Assembly: GCA_018806985.1 (NCBI GenBank)
Contig: JADANN010000331.1
Coordinates: forward strand, 624,001 to 688,000
Direction of reading: 5' to 3'
Length of the DNA stretch: 64,000 bases
Origin: Angiostrongylus vasorum
Lineage: Eukaryota; Nematoda; Chromadorea; Rhabditida; Metastrongylidae
Shown: positions 20,601-33,800 of the stretch, piece by piece
Layout of the letters: each line of letters begins with the position of its first letter
Numbering within the stretch: the stretch's first letter is position 1
The notes under the pieces: model-generated
Database searches by the model: none
Told to the model about the DNA's origin: nothing
Seen by the model: the letters and a program-made list of their open reading frames with translations, nothing else
Translations under genes and position numbers: made by a program

Positions 20601-23600
20601 GGACCATCGACTTGGATCAATGCGGCTCTGAGGAAGGTGAATGCTTCGCATCGTAAGGCGATTAACAGTTTTTACAGCAAACCTGTGTCAGACTAATCAT
20701 GCAGAAGATTGCTAGTTATTTTTACCCAGGTTAAATGATAGTCGGTTTTTGAGATATTCCTCCGATGATCTCTGTGATGTCTAACGGGACCGAATGCATG
20801 GGGTATCCCTAAGTAAATGATTATGGTCGGATCCTTCATCTTTTTTTCTTTATACCTTTTTTATGTAAATCATAAAAGTGAAGATCTTGGACGATTTCTC
20901 TTGAGATATTTCCGATTTTCGAAGGTATGCTTTTTAAAACAACAGACTTCTTCTCCTCGAGAATGTTTAAGTCAACCTGTTGTCAGATTACGTAGCCTGG
21001 CCACAGGTAGTGAACTGGGGATTAATTTAGAAATAGATCAGAAAAGAAAATGTGCAAATTCTGAGATTCAGGCATGACTCGTGATGTCGGCACAATGACT
21101 GTGTTGTGCTAAACTAACCTAAACTAACTAAACTAACTAACCCTGTACAAGTGGTCTCATCAACCGAAATTAGCAAGTATCCTTCCAGCGACTAGGAATT
21201 ATGTAGAAGACGGCTCAGGGTCCTTTCTAACAGATATGCCAACAACTGGTTTAAAAAAGCTCGACAGTCTACAGATGGCAAACACAACCCGTTGCAGCCG
21301 TATCGCCAAAAGGAGTAAAAGATTAGGGAGAGTGAAGCGTCCTTTCCAAAAATGTGGTGTGTTTCGCTTTCCTCCAGCAAATCAAACCAACTGCGTAGTC
21401 CTGGTTTGGGAGAGACATGAATGATGAGTTTTCTAAAGCCAGATCGGGTCATTCCATGTTTCATTGGTTTATAGATAGTGCAATCGGTACAGGTGGTAAA
21501 TAGCTATGAATGGGATCATTTCTCTTTTACTTTAGAGAGACAAGATTCACGAGTGATGGTGATATGCTGTAACAGTATTACCGAACTACAACTAGTATCC
21601 GTGAAATTTGAAGAGTACACAACATTTGCCAATTGCTTCTTGTATACTCTCACAAAGCAGTGATTTCCTCTTCAGTGAACTCATATGAGACCTATGCAAT
21701 GCATTTTTTATATGGCACATTTATATTGATATTGGTTGCGAGAACTTCTTGATGATAACTCGTTTAGAAGTAGTACTGATAGTAAGAAGGTTAGGGAAAT
21801 CATTTTCATCGAAGACTACTGATGGCACCGTTTTGTGAGTGTTGCAGAGGTTGAAAGGCAAAGCCAGCAAATCGAAAACTATCAGTTGTAAAACAACTTT
21901 TTTATATAATAATCGTTTCTTGTGAAAATATTTCAAAGCTTATCTTCAAACTTTAAAGCAAAAGCCGTAAGCTTATCAAAAAAGAATACATATTGTTTTT
22001 CGTATTTGTACAAAGATAGAAGGATAAGTTGTTTACCGAATTTTTTTGTCCATTTGCCATCGGGATAGTGCGACGGCGAGAACCAGAAAGACGAGCATTA
22101 CGAACAACATCCCAACACTGCAGATGAGACCATTCGAGATTACCGCAACTGAAGAACCCGAATTATTATAAAAGGAGTTACATTTGTCAGAACAGTGAAG
22201 ACAAGAATATTTTAGGAGAAAAAGTTAGGAATACGGTAGCGAAGAAATGTAAAACTAGAGTTTAAGACCTTTGATAGACCGATTCGACCACTAAAACAGC
22301 TCATTTTAATTTTTTGAGTAGTACTGATAGCTGAAACTGAATAAAGTTCAATTTTTTTCTTATAAGAGACCTATCAGCACTATTGAGAGTGGAAGTAAAG
22401 TGCTAAAGGGATGAAGATCTAATAAGATCCTCCTTCCTGTTTGTTTTCGTCTTTATCGAGCTCGTTTTTTCTCTAGACATTTTTGAAACTTCAGAGAAAG
22501 AAAATCTCGAACACTTTAGCTATGAATAATCTTGGAGTTCATGCACATACTATGGTTCAGAACGAAAATGGGGTGAATCGAAGTTAAATTCCCTCTTTAC
22601 AGTATCTTGCACAATCTACGATTCAATTCCTACCTGATGGAAAACCATCATTGGGTTTCCAAAACAGTGCGACGATGAAGAAAAGTAGCCAAGGAATCGG
22701 AAGGCTGCAAAATTATTTCAAAATTATTAAGAAAGAACAAATGGGTATTAACGATGACGGTGACTATTGCTGCCACAGTCTGTGATTTTTTCTAAATTTA
22801 ACTATAGACATGGTAATCGGTAGCGCACGAAGGACCATCATAATTTTGACCTTAATCCACAGCGTACTCAAATACCTACTGAACATCTAGTTGAAAACCG
22901 TAGGCAGTAGGATCTGATATAAGCAATCTTTGGTGATGTTTTACTTACCCGACACAGATGTCGAACAGATTACTACCGATTGAGCTTGACACAGCCATAT
23001 CACCCAGACCTTTTCTAGCGACGATCACGCTGTAAGGTAGAACTTTTTTGAGGAAATGGAAGGAAAATTACTTAGTGAACAAATCATAAACTGTTTAATC
23101 CAACATTATAAAGAAGGAAAAAGACAGACAACCTCACAACAATGCTATGGATATGGCAAAAACTTTGTTTATTTTTAACCGTTTTATTTACTGCCTACTA
23201 TTTTTAGTGGCAGGGTATAATGCAAAAATATAATACGTTGTTAAAATATTATACGCTACAATTGGAAATAGTAAGCAGTAAATAAAACGGTCAAGATGGT
23301 GATTATAACTAAAAGCCTCAGTTTAACTGGGTTCATTTCCGATTTGCGCTCCCCAGATCAATCCCGCTGACGGGTGGTTGCTGATGGCACAGATCGATTG
23401 AACTAGCTGAGAGACAGGCGAAACAACGGACCCACATGGTGTGGTGGTGAGCGCGTTAGTCCCCCGGAAAGGCTAATATCGTGTTCGATCTCCACGTCAG
23501 GCACCTGCGAACCGGAGTTTTGCAAGTATCTCACTTTGTTTAACATTGAAAAACATAAATGAAAAGTAAACACTACTTTATGTCAAGAAAGGATCTTCAT

Positions 23601-26600
23601 TAAGTCCCAAAAAAACCTCTAGTTTACGTTGGCCTTTAAAAAACGTATCCTAAAAGAACTGCTGAAACAGTAAGCTTATTTTCGAATCCACATTGTGTCG
23701 TTGATGTGAAAGAAACCACTATACTACAATTTTTTTAGCTCTATTTATTCCACAAGTGGCGCTTGTGGCGCAGTGATAGGAGGCGCTCTGCAACACACAC
23801 GTGCAATCGATCTCCGCGCCCATGGCCCACCAAGCCCTCCATTCCTCCGGGGTCAGCAAATTGGTACCACACTTATCTTGGAGGATAGTAGCACTGGCTC
23901 CATACATCGGTAGGCCATCGCGAGTCATTGTAAAGGTCAGATATGCATTCAGTAACCTCCAACGATGCCTAATAAAGTCGAATGCATGGCGCATCCCTCA
24001 GGAATTGATCAACGCCGAGAGCTTTATCCTTCTTATCCTTTTATTCCACTACCACCGAAACAGACCGTTCGAATTTAAGTGGCAATGAGACGAAAATTGT
24101 TGTTGAAGCCAGAAAATAAACAGTACGCTCAGGAGAGAAAAAGAACAAGTAAAATATAAGAAAGCGGTAGGCAGCGTTCAAATATTATGAACTGACATTT
24201 TTTCCTACTAGTTTTCTTCCACTCTTCATATCTATATCCCGTTTTTATCTACTTTTATGGCTGTATTTTCTATTTTTTAAACTTTTTTTTCTTGTCGTAT
24301 ACCTTGTGATGAGATCCGGAATACTGGTTCCTGCTGCTAGAATCGTTAATCCCATAATCTGTAAGTAATTCATTGCATTTACGATTTCGAATTGTACATC
24401 AGCAATGGGAAAGACTATTACAGACCTCAGTTGAAACGGTGAACGTCTCACCGATGGTGTTCGCCCACCAAACCATTAAGTAGGAGAACAACGCAATCCA
24501 CAGCACGGATCCGATGAACGTCATCGCAAACAACGAACGCCTTGCCTAAATGTCCATTGGAAGTCCGCGTAGGAACACTATTTACTTTAATAATACTGCA
24601 GCGTAATACGGTCTAATTACTTCTCCAATCGCTGAAAAACTAACCGCACCCGTATCTAGGAAATAGGTAACGATTTTAACTCCACGCTTCGGTAGAGTAA
24701 CTCCGTACTCTCAAATGGGTATAAGTTGTTTATATATCGTAATATTTTTTCTGAACTTCTGCATTTTCCTAATTTCTTTCTGAGTGTTTCTTCTCACATC
24801 GATTTAAAAAAGTGTAGTTAGCAAATAAATTACGAGATACAACGACGATAATGCCGAGATATTTGTAAAATTCGGACCGCAGGCCTGATTCGAACCAGTG
24901 ATCGCTTTTGAGGTGCTCACTTGTTACCTATTGCATCATTGAAGCCCTTCCTTTGTTTATCTCTCGCTTAGTTTTTTGTACTTCACATAATACCTTGCCT
25001 TGAAAAAAAAAGTTATGGGCAGCAAATAAAAAGTCAACTTATGAGAATTTCAAAGCAGGAAGTTACTTTTTCAAAATCTTAGTTGAACATCATCTGCACA
25101 AGCAAACATCAAGTATGATCATATGGTATCGAAAACAGGAAGGAGGTTTTAGAGTTTCTTAGAGCTAATAGGGAGCTTCAAAAACCCTTATCGGTTTTGT
25201 TGCTAGTAAATCTATATTTTTTAATGTTAAGAGAAAGAATTATGCAAACCATTAGTTCTTTGTTGAACGATTGATTTCTTTTCGGAGCAGAACACAATCT
25301 CCTGTGTGTTATAGTGAGTATGGAAAGGAAACAAACGACAAAAAAATCAAAAAATTATTTCTTTTCACTTACCGGGTTTCGAACATCCGGAAGCGTAAAG
25401 GATAATGGAAATGTGATCGGTGCTAGTAGAACGAAAATGAAACGCTTCAGTGGAGTTTCTGGCCATGATAAGTCTAAAGGCTCCTCCTGTTCAGCATTGA
25501 GCATCGACATCTAAACAGTAATTAGTATGACTAATAAAATTGTTATTATTACTATTGCTACCATTATTACAATGGGAAGAGGCCAGTGATGTAGCTATTA
25601 GGAAGCAGGGATTTGGTTCGAACCCCTCATAAGCGTTCTCTTCCAGTGAACGTGGGAACGCCCCAGCCCGGCCATTTCCAAGACTGCAAGGAGAATTGAC
25701 TGGGCCAGCATTACACGGCATTCATAAAGATGACGAATTCCTCAAACGGCAACCGAAACAATCCGCGATTTGTTCGAAGACCTTCGTGGGCGATGAATGC
25801 GAGGCCAACGAATCGAATGCGAGAAGTGCTGGGATCCACACAGTACGTCTGATGAGAAGTCATGTCAAAAAAAAATACTATCACAACATGGATGCTCAAA
25901 ACCTATGGTTAGGTATACAAAAATAATGAACTTGTCTAAAGAGTAAAGAACTACATATGTTTAATCATACGTAATCACCATAATAATCAATTAATTCACC
26001 TCCTTTTCAGTTGTTCAAGTTCCTGTTTATAATTTAGAACAAGTAGATCGATAAGTCCTTTGCAAAGCTTTCTGGATTCGATTGGCAATTACAACTGATT
26101 GACTGACTGATTGGTCGATTTATTGATTGGTGACCGATAAGAAATATGGTTTACTGTGAAGGTATTTAAATGGCAGCGGCCATTTAAATAACATATCGAA
26201 ACTACGGTGAATGATTTTTTTGATAAGTACGTAACACTTAGAGCGCGTGTGGCGCAGTGGTCCGAGGCTTTGAATGCATCTAAGCCATTGGTGATTCTGG
26301 AGTTTGCGAACCATTCAGATTGTCATGTGAATCAATTATCGAATTTTCGGTCGATCTCTCGTAAGCTGTAGCTCAGATGTTCACCTTTTCAGTATTCATT
26401 GATTGATTGGCGGTTTCAAGTTGTGATGATTGGTCATTCAATTTAGGCAGACCATTATGGACTGGTAGAGCCTAGAAAGTAAATGAATTTTCGAAGGAAT
26501 CGAAATAATGCACAAAAGTGAGTCTTGTCCAAAAAATGCATAACAATAATACTTGCATTGATGTCTTCACTTATATTTACTGCCTGTTCTTTGTCCTGAT

Positions 26601-29600
26601 TTTCGAGATTCATGAAGACACACATCGATAGAGAAAAACAAATGGGCCAATCATGAAGAACAGACGACAGACGAAAGAAAAAAGTGGACGAAAGGAACTC
26701 TAGAGTGAACTCCACGGATATCCAGACTTCTCTTAGAACAACCACCTACACGTTGTGCGGACCTGTTCGTAACCAAAGTCAAACAACTGTTCTCGCAGCT
26801 GCAATTGTTTAAGAGATCACGGCGTGAGACATGGTCCCGGCCGGTATGCTCGAATGAAACCACAGCCATGGACGACGATTACGAAGCAAAGAGACCAATG
26901 GAAACGTGCTGAGGTCCGACAACGCGTGAAGACGGCCTTCCGGCTATCCCTAGCAAGTAAGCATTCTTTTTTCATGGGCAGATTAATATGTCAAATACAA
27001 CCACAAAGATGTTGAGGTGTGAGCGAAACTCGGAGTCTGAGTAGAGATCCGAACCCGCTATTATCCCCACAGGATGCTGACGCGCTATCCGCTACACCAA
27101 CCGATCCTTGCTTTGCGTCTCTTGTAGCCAATTTTCTACTCTGACGGTGCCATCAGCAGTCATCGATTAACGGGAATGATCCAAGTAGCATAAATCGGCA
27201 CTGAGCCAATTTGATCTGAAACTGAAGTCGAAATCACAATATCTTCACTTTTATTTAGCCACCATTATTTTTTTCATTGCAGTTTACTATGTGAAGTACG
27301 ACCACAAGGATGCTGACATATGAACGAAGCTCGGAATCTGAGCTGCGCTCCGAAGTCGTCATATTCCTTACTGGCGACTCACGTTCACGCAAGGGAAAAG
27401 CAAAGTGAAGTCCATGATTGCTCTGGTGGGCAACAACAACAAGGTGGTTCAGCACTTGGTGCAGCTGGTTGCAAAGAATCAAAATTGACAGCGCTGGTTC
27501 AGAGATTGTTTTTACGTACACAAAAACCTGTTATGGATAGTAATGATAGTAACAACAATAAAAATAATAATAATGCAGATACAATAGTGAAATTACCTTC
27601 GATGAATCGGCGGCCGATTGTAGTGGCGTCACGCGATTACCATGGCCATCTACTGATGCGCTAACCGTTTTGATATCGGCTTTATCTGGATATGGTGATC
27701 GTACAAGACTGAGATCGAGATTTTACAACATTTTCATGAATAATAAATACAGTGGTTCATTTATTTGTAGGCGTAGAGGAGAATACAAGTATAAGGCATC
27801 CCGAAAACGTAAGGAAATGATGAAAGCCCTTTCAATAAAAGAAGGAAACCTTTGATTTTGTTTCTGTTCTTCTAATGCAACACTAGAGGAAACATTATCG
27901 ATTTCATCATTACCGTTTCTTTTTTTTTATTTGTGAAGAGTTTCGTCTTTTTTTCTTTTTTTGTCGATTTTGCAATTGTTATTAAGAAATTGTTCCTGTC
28001 TGTTGTCGCTATTTGATGGAAAATCTTCATATTATTTGGCACGGTAGAGCCATTCTCGCTAAAATTTTTAACTTAAAAAAACAAGTGAGGAAAAAAAATG
28101 GAAAATATGTAAAATCGATTCAGTTGCTCAGAAAGCTACGATGCAAATGTCAATGCTGATATTTTCTTCTGATCTAAACTGACTTATTAAAAGTAGCAGG
28201 TTTTGTTCTAGAACATTCTACACTGCGCTTTTTCTATAGCACATTCTTTAATTAGTAAAACAACTACCGGTTTTGATGAAGATCTTGTCTGACGAATTCG
28301 CAGCGACCGTCCTGTGTTCCCTTTGCTGACGCTGATTCACGTCATCTAAAGAGATGTCCGTGTACAGAAAGGCTGAACTCGATTCATAATGAAGTGTTCT
28401 AAGAAAGACATTCGTCAATCATATTGCCGTCATCATCATCCACTGTGGACAATAATCAAGAAAGTTTTGTTCAAGTCGAATTCGAAGAGTTTTTGAAGTT
28501 CACTGAATTTAATTTTGAAGTTGAACAGCATTTCTTATATCGCTTTTATCTATCACTCCCACCATTTTTTCTTCTGTATTCATCAACTTTTCAAACTTAA
28601 TATAAAAAGGATGAAAAGAGGAAAAAATGGTCTTTTGGCTGGAATTCACAAAGAATTCTGTGTAGTTTAGCATTTTTCATTTCCATAGAACGTTCTACAC
28701 TGTACTTCATTTCTACTTAATGTTCACTTAAATGTCCCTGTTTATAGAATTTTTCGAAATGGTTTTTTCTTTCAGTTCTTCACGATCGTTTGCAGAGAGC
28801 GGATAGAACAGCGGTGGTGATGCTAATTACCACGATACTGACTCGATCCCAGTTCCAGCTCACCTAGCCTCTCTTCCCTCGGGGATGAGAAAATTACTAT
28901 GACACTTCTTTGGAATAAGCTCATTTCCTACAATCTAGGTGGGAACGCTCTAGCACAGCTGTCGCAGCTCTCAAGGGAGCTTCGATTCAACCAGCGTTCA
29001 ACGACATTCGTGAAGAAGACGAAAGAATCCTAAAGGAGCAGCTAAATTTCACATCCACAAAAGTTGGAAGTCTTTCGTGGATGATAGATGCGAGGGAACG
29101 ATGCGAATGAGAGAAGTGCTACGATCCGCACAACAGATGTGAAAGACGAGCGCATAAAAAATAACTTTAAAAATGATCTATTTACAGTTGCAGTCATTTT
29201 CTGTGTCCATTTTTCACTTTCTTCATTATAGGGCAGCTAAAAAAAAATAGATTTGCCAAGACAGCCTGGGAAAATTCCCATCTCAGTGATTGTGAGTCAA
29301 AATCGGTAGTTTTACTAAGATCACTGTAGAAGATGATGATATGATTTTTTCGAGGAAGTGGAACCCTTCAAATTCGCAAATTTAAGAAAGCTTAAACAAA
29401 AAACCTGACCGCTTTCGTCATCGCTTCCGATTGCCATGTGCGCAATACCGTTTCTGATTTGATTACCTCCATGAATCATAGGTATGGATCGACGTCGGTC
29501 ACGACCAACGTTTGGGATTTCTTGAGCCTGAAAAAATCCTACATACTCGCTTGAATTTCTTTCTAATAAGTTTTTGATGAAAGCTCCTCGTTTTCTCACG

Positions 29601-30768
29601 ATCCCCAATCTGTTTCTTATTATCTGGAAATTCCGTGAGAATATAGCAGCATCAGTTGTTTGGATAATTTCATGACACAATGTTGCTAACAAGGTCAATT
29701 CAAACTTTTAGTACCAAACTCAGCTAGGACATCTCTTATCAGTTCGTTGTCTTTCTAACTCCTTATAATGGTCAATATGGAATGACCAACGTCCGCAACA
29801 TTAGCTACTTTCGAACCTTTAATATGATGTGGTCTATGCCCTCAAAATGAGATCCATTAACACTAAAGTACTACCTTGCTTCTCTCCATAATCTGAAGAC
29901 AGTGGTGTTAGGAGGGAACATTTTATGGGAAGATGGAGTGAGGATTAGGGTAAAACGACCATATGGTGACCTACTGCAAACAACTCAAACCACTAATACT
30001 GTAATACAAAGTATACCATTGTCGGTCGTCTTCGTGTTGAAAAAAAACGAGAAAGAAATAAAAAAAACATCGTCCAAACTTATGCTGACCAGTTCGGTTT
30101 CGTCCTTACGTTGCAGGAATCTCTTCACACTCACTTCTATTTGTGAGTTATACTTCATAAATATCCCATAGATGATATAAATAAGAAACATAGTGAGAGC
30201 TTCATGCCATGTGATTTTCTCATCAGCAAAGAAGATCACCAGAAACATTAAAGCGATAATGTAGAACATCACATCCCTAAAGCACGCAACATACTTTTTT
30301 CTAGTCAATAACTTCTATCAAGTTTGCAAAAGAAGGCTAAATGAAAGTGTTCAGTGAACTTTCCATATCTTAGGTCTAAAGGGATGAAGAGATGGGTTAG
30401 GAATTGGTCAATACCTCCAAAGATTCCCCATGCATTCGGCTCTATTTGTAGCATCGTAGACGTGATTAAATACATATCTATGCCATAGATTGACTTGTTG
30501 TATGTGTTGTAACCTATCGACATACCAAATCAATGCTTTTTACTCTCGCAGACAAGTCTGATGCCAATTTGCCCAGCTCGGATGGATAGGTAGCTTGGTA
30601 TCTCGGGTCCATTGGATCGAACCAGAATCGCTGTGTATTGCGCGGTAACTCTAAGCATTGGGCTGCACTCCTGTTGGCAGTTATTGATAGTTGTATGGAA
30701 ATTTATGACTATATGATGCTGATGACCGCTAATTGAACACCGAACTATCTTTTTACTCCCTCCCTCCC

Positions 30769-30814
<46 letters not shown>

Positions 30815-33800
30815 ATACATTCTCTTTCGCTTTCAGTCTCTGAGCATTCTTCTTAGTAAGTTGCCTGGAACGGAAACTTTTATAGGCCGATATAAGATGA
30901 GATATTCAAGAAACAGAAAGAAAGAAATCACCTGAATAGAGGCCACCATGTCAGATGCAGGACTTCTTGTGAGAATAACGTACAGAATGCCAGTACGCAC
31001 AGAATGTTGAAGGTTGCACTTCCTGCAATAGAACATTTTTAATCCGTTATTCGTTCAAATATGATCTAGTCAGTTTTCATTAGTTGTCATCGTTTCCACG
31101 TCTAGCAAAGTCATTATCGTTCTCGCCGCTTTCTGCGGCACTTCTGATATTTCATATATGCCTTCTGTTTTATAGCTTTACTCGGGTATTGATAATAAGT
31201 GACGATATTGATGAAGCAGTTGTTAGTTGTGACTTCGTAGTTAGCAAATCGGTTCACTGAATCCTTTGTATTTTCACTAATTTGCAGAATCTTATTAATA
31301 TTGTAGAGCAGCCTAGAATAAGGCATAAAGGAAAAAAAGCACTAGGCTTATAAAGTTTCTTAGGGAAAAAACTCCATGCTTTCGAAAAAAAGTGACTACA
31401 TCGAAAAAAGTACTCACCAACAATGGTGCCTATACCAACATTGTTTTGTGCAACAAACACACCGAACACCGACGTAAAGAACTCAGGTGCTGAGCCACTG
31501 GCGGCCATAAATGTTGCGCCCGCAACATCTTTCAGAGATTTTAAACTTAAAAAAAATCTTTTGAACATTTCAAATATAATTTATCAAGGACCGGGAGAGT
31601 ACATGTCTCTACGGTCTACAACTCTTTATCCAGTCAATTGCCATGACTAACAGTTATTACACCGGCAATCTCACAAAACACGTATGGTCCTTAGTTCGAC
31701 CACTCTCTCTCAAATGAAGGAAGCGCCCTATCGCTTTGTGGGCTGGCAAACTTATAGCAGACCAATCCGGAAGGATTTGCTTATTTATCTATCCCGCCAG
31801 GAATACCATTAGCTATCGAATAACTGTGTGGCGCAGTGGTTGGAGGCGCCACTGCGACACACGTGGAATCGATCCCTGCGCCCATAGCCCACCAAAATTT
31901 CCTTCCTTCGGGGACCGGCAAGTTGGTACCAGACTTGTCTGGGGGATATTAGCCCTGGCTCGATACATCGGCAGGCCACTGCGAGTCATTGTAAAGGCCA
32001 GATATGCATTCAATCACCTCCAACGATACTTTATGAAGTCAAATGCATGGCGCATCCCTCATGGATTGATCAAATTCGAGAGCTTTATCCTTTCTTTTAT
32101 CGAATAATTGTAGGAAGTACTAACAAACTCATAAAGTTTTCTTCCATAACCCAGAGATGCCACTACATTCCTCTGCTTCCCGTGGGACCTGAAGCATATA
32201 ACACTTCTTATCCGGAGCCTCTCGGTAACTCGTTGGCTCGGCTGTGGAGCTGTGCTCAAACGGAGTGGTTAGATGTCGGAATTTGATGAATCTACTTTAG
32301 ATTTAGAAATTTCTTCACCGTCGACATACTTCCAACTCTCTGCATGGAGAGCAAACTCATACGAACTTCAGAAAAAACGCGGTTACTTGCTTGAATATAC
32401 TTGGTTAGTCTGCTCGTATATCCCGCACTTAAGTTTTCAAAGAAGTAGATCCACAGAGAGCACCCTTTATGGTGCCACAAGGCTGACCATTAATATTGAA
32501 AACTTGTCTGATTATTATTATTATTAATGAGATAACAAATATTGCTGGTAATTTCCGTTTTCTAACGCTATGCCAATGTAATTTTCTCAGTATCGTCTTA
32601 AGTTTCTGATTTCCACTTCTATGAATTCATTGTAGTTATTAACTGCTATCGATTGTTCTTTTGTTCACAGTGGAATAAATTGTTGCTCTGTTGTTTGGCT
32701 GGTTATCTCGGTTACTTTGCTTCAGTTTTAAGCAAGAAAAAACTAAAGTTAGTTGGAATTTAACTCATTATTAAAAAATGAAAGTAGAAGATTCAGATTT
32801 TTACACTCTTTGGACGACACAGTCCGCCAAAGTCAAGTGGGCTTCCCAGAGTGAGGAAAAAGGTGTTCGGCCTTGTTCAGTTCTTGAGACATACACTGTG
32901 GATTCTAATCCATTTGTGGCTTTGTAGAGATGATTGAACTCATGTTTGAACTTTGCATAGAGTTGCACTCATTCGTTGATGTGTGAAGTTAATGCTCCTA
33001 TCTCCCCATACAAGCCTACCGTCAATGTTTCGAATTCGGAGATATGGGGTAGTTGAAGTTTGTGCAATTAAAGTTTAGTCTACAATTAAAGGGTGCGATA
33101 TCGAACAAAAAGACCTTTGTGTTTCACAGTTGAAGTGCTAGCACTGCACTAAGGGACACCAAAATCTATTCACCTACCAATAGAAGCGTTATTAAATGTG
33201 AAATTTGTTAATATTTATATAACGAAACTGAACCAATTAAAGACTAACAACTTCTTCGCTAATGCGTCTTAGGCAATAATGGCAAAAAAAATGGAATAGT
33301 AAAATAATGTTGCTTTACATTTCGTATATACCATGTTTTTCACCTGCTTCTTGTGTTTGCCTATTCTTCAAGATTTCATGTAACCTTTCCGAAAAGTAGA
33401 ACAATTTACCATCTCGATGAGGACGGACAAACTGGGGGACGAAAGAATTCGTCGCAGACGATGGCTAAGGCGACGAACATATAGACGAGGCCGCCGAGAT
33501 GTAGCAGAATAGCGCCGTGTTGACGTTGTTCCAATGTGAAAAGATCAGGCGGAAATTGTTCTGATGAGGAGTTGAGCACTCAGAATGGCGACAGATAATT
33601 TACAAAAGAAAGTTTTGACAGAAAATTATCGTCGTTAAAGTGGTAAAAGTAGCTAAGTTGTAAACTCCCATTAATAACTCAAAACGGTTTCTATAAACTT
33701 CAGCATAAATAATGGATATGTATACATATACATATTCTTATGAACTACCCTTGTTGAGGTGACGCGAGGTTGATGTGAGTTGTCGTTGTTGTCATTGCTG

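Noticed and set aside
21110..21140. AACTAACTAA run as telomere-like repeat
   Set aside because: Too short and imperfect, and not the nematode TTAGGC repeat.
27033..27105. Functional tRNA gene
   Set aside because: A and B boxes are visible but I could not form an acceptor stem, and SINE-A body sequence is attached; treated as a SINE head.
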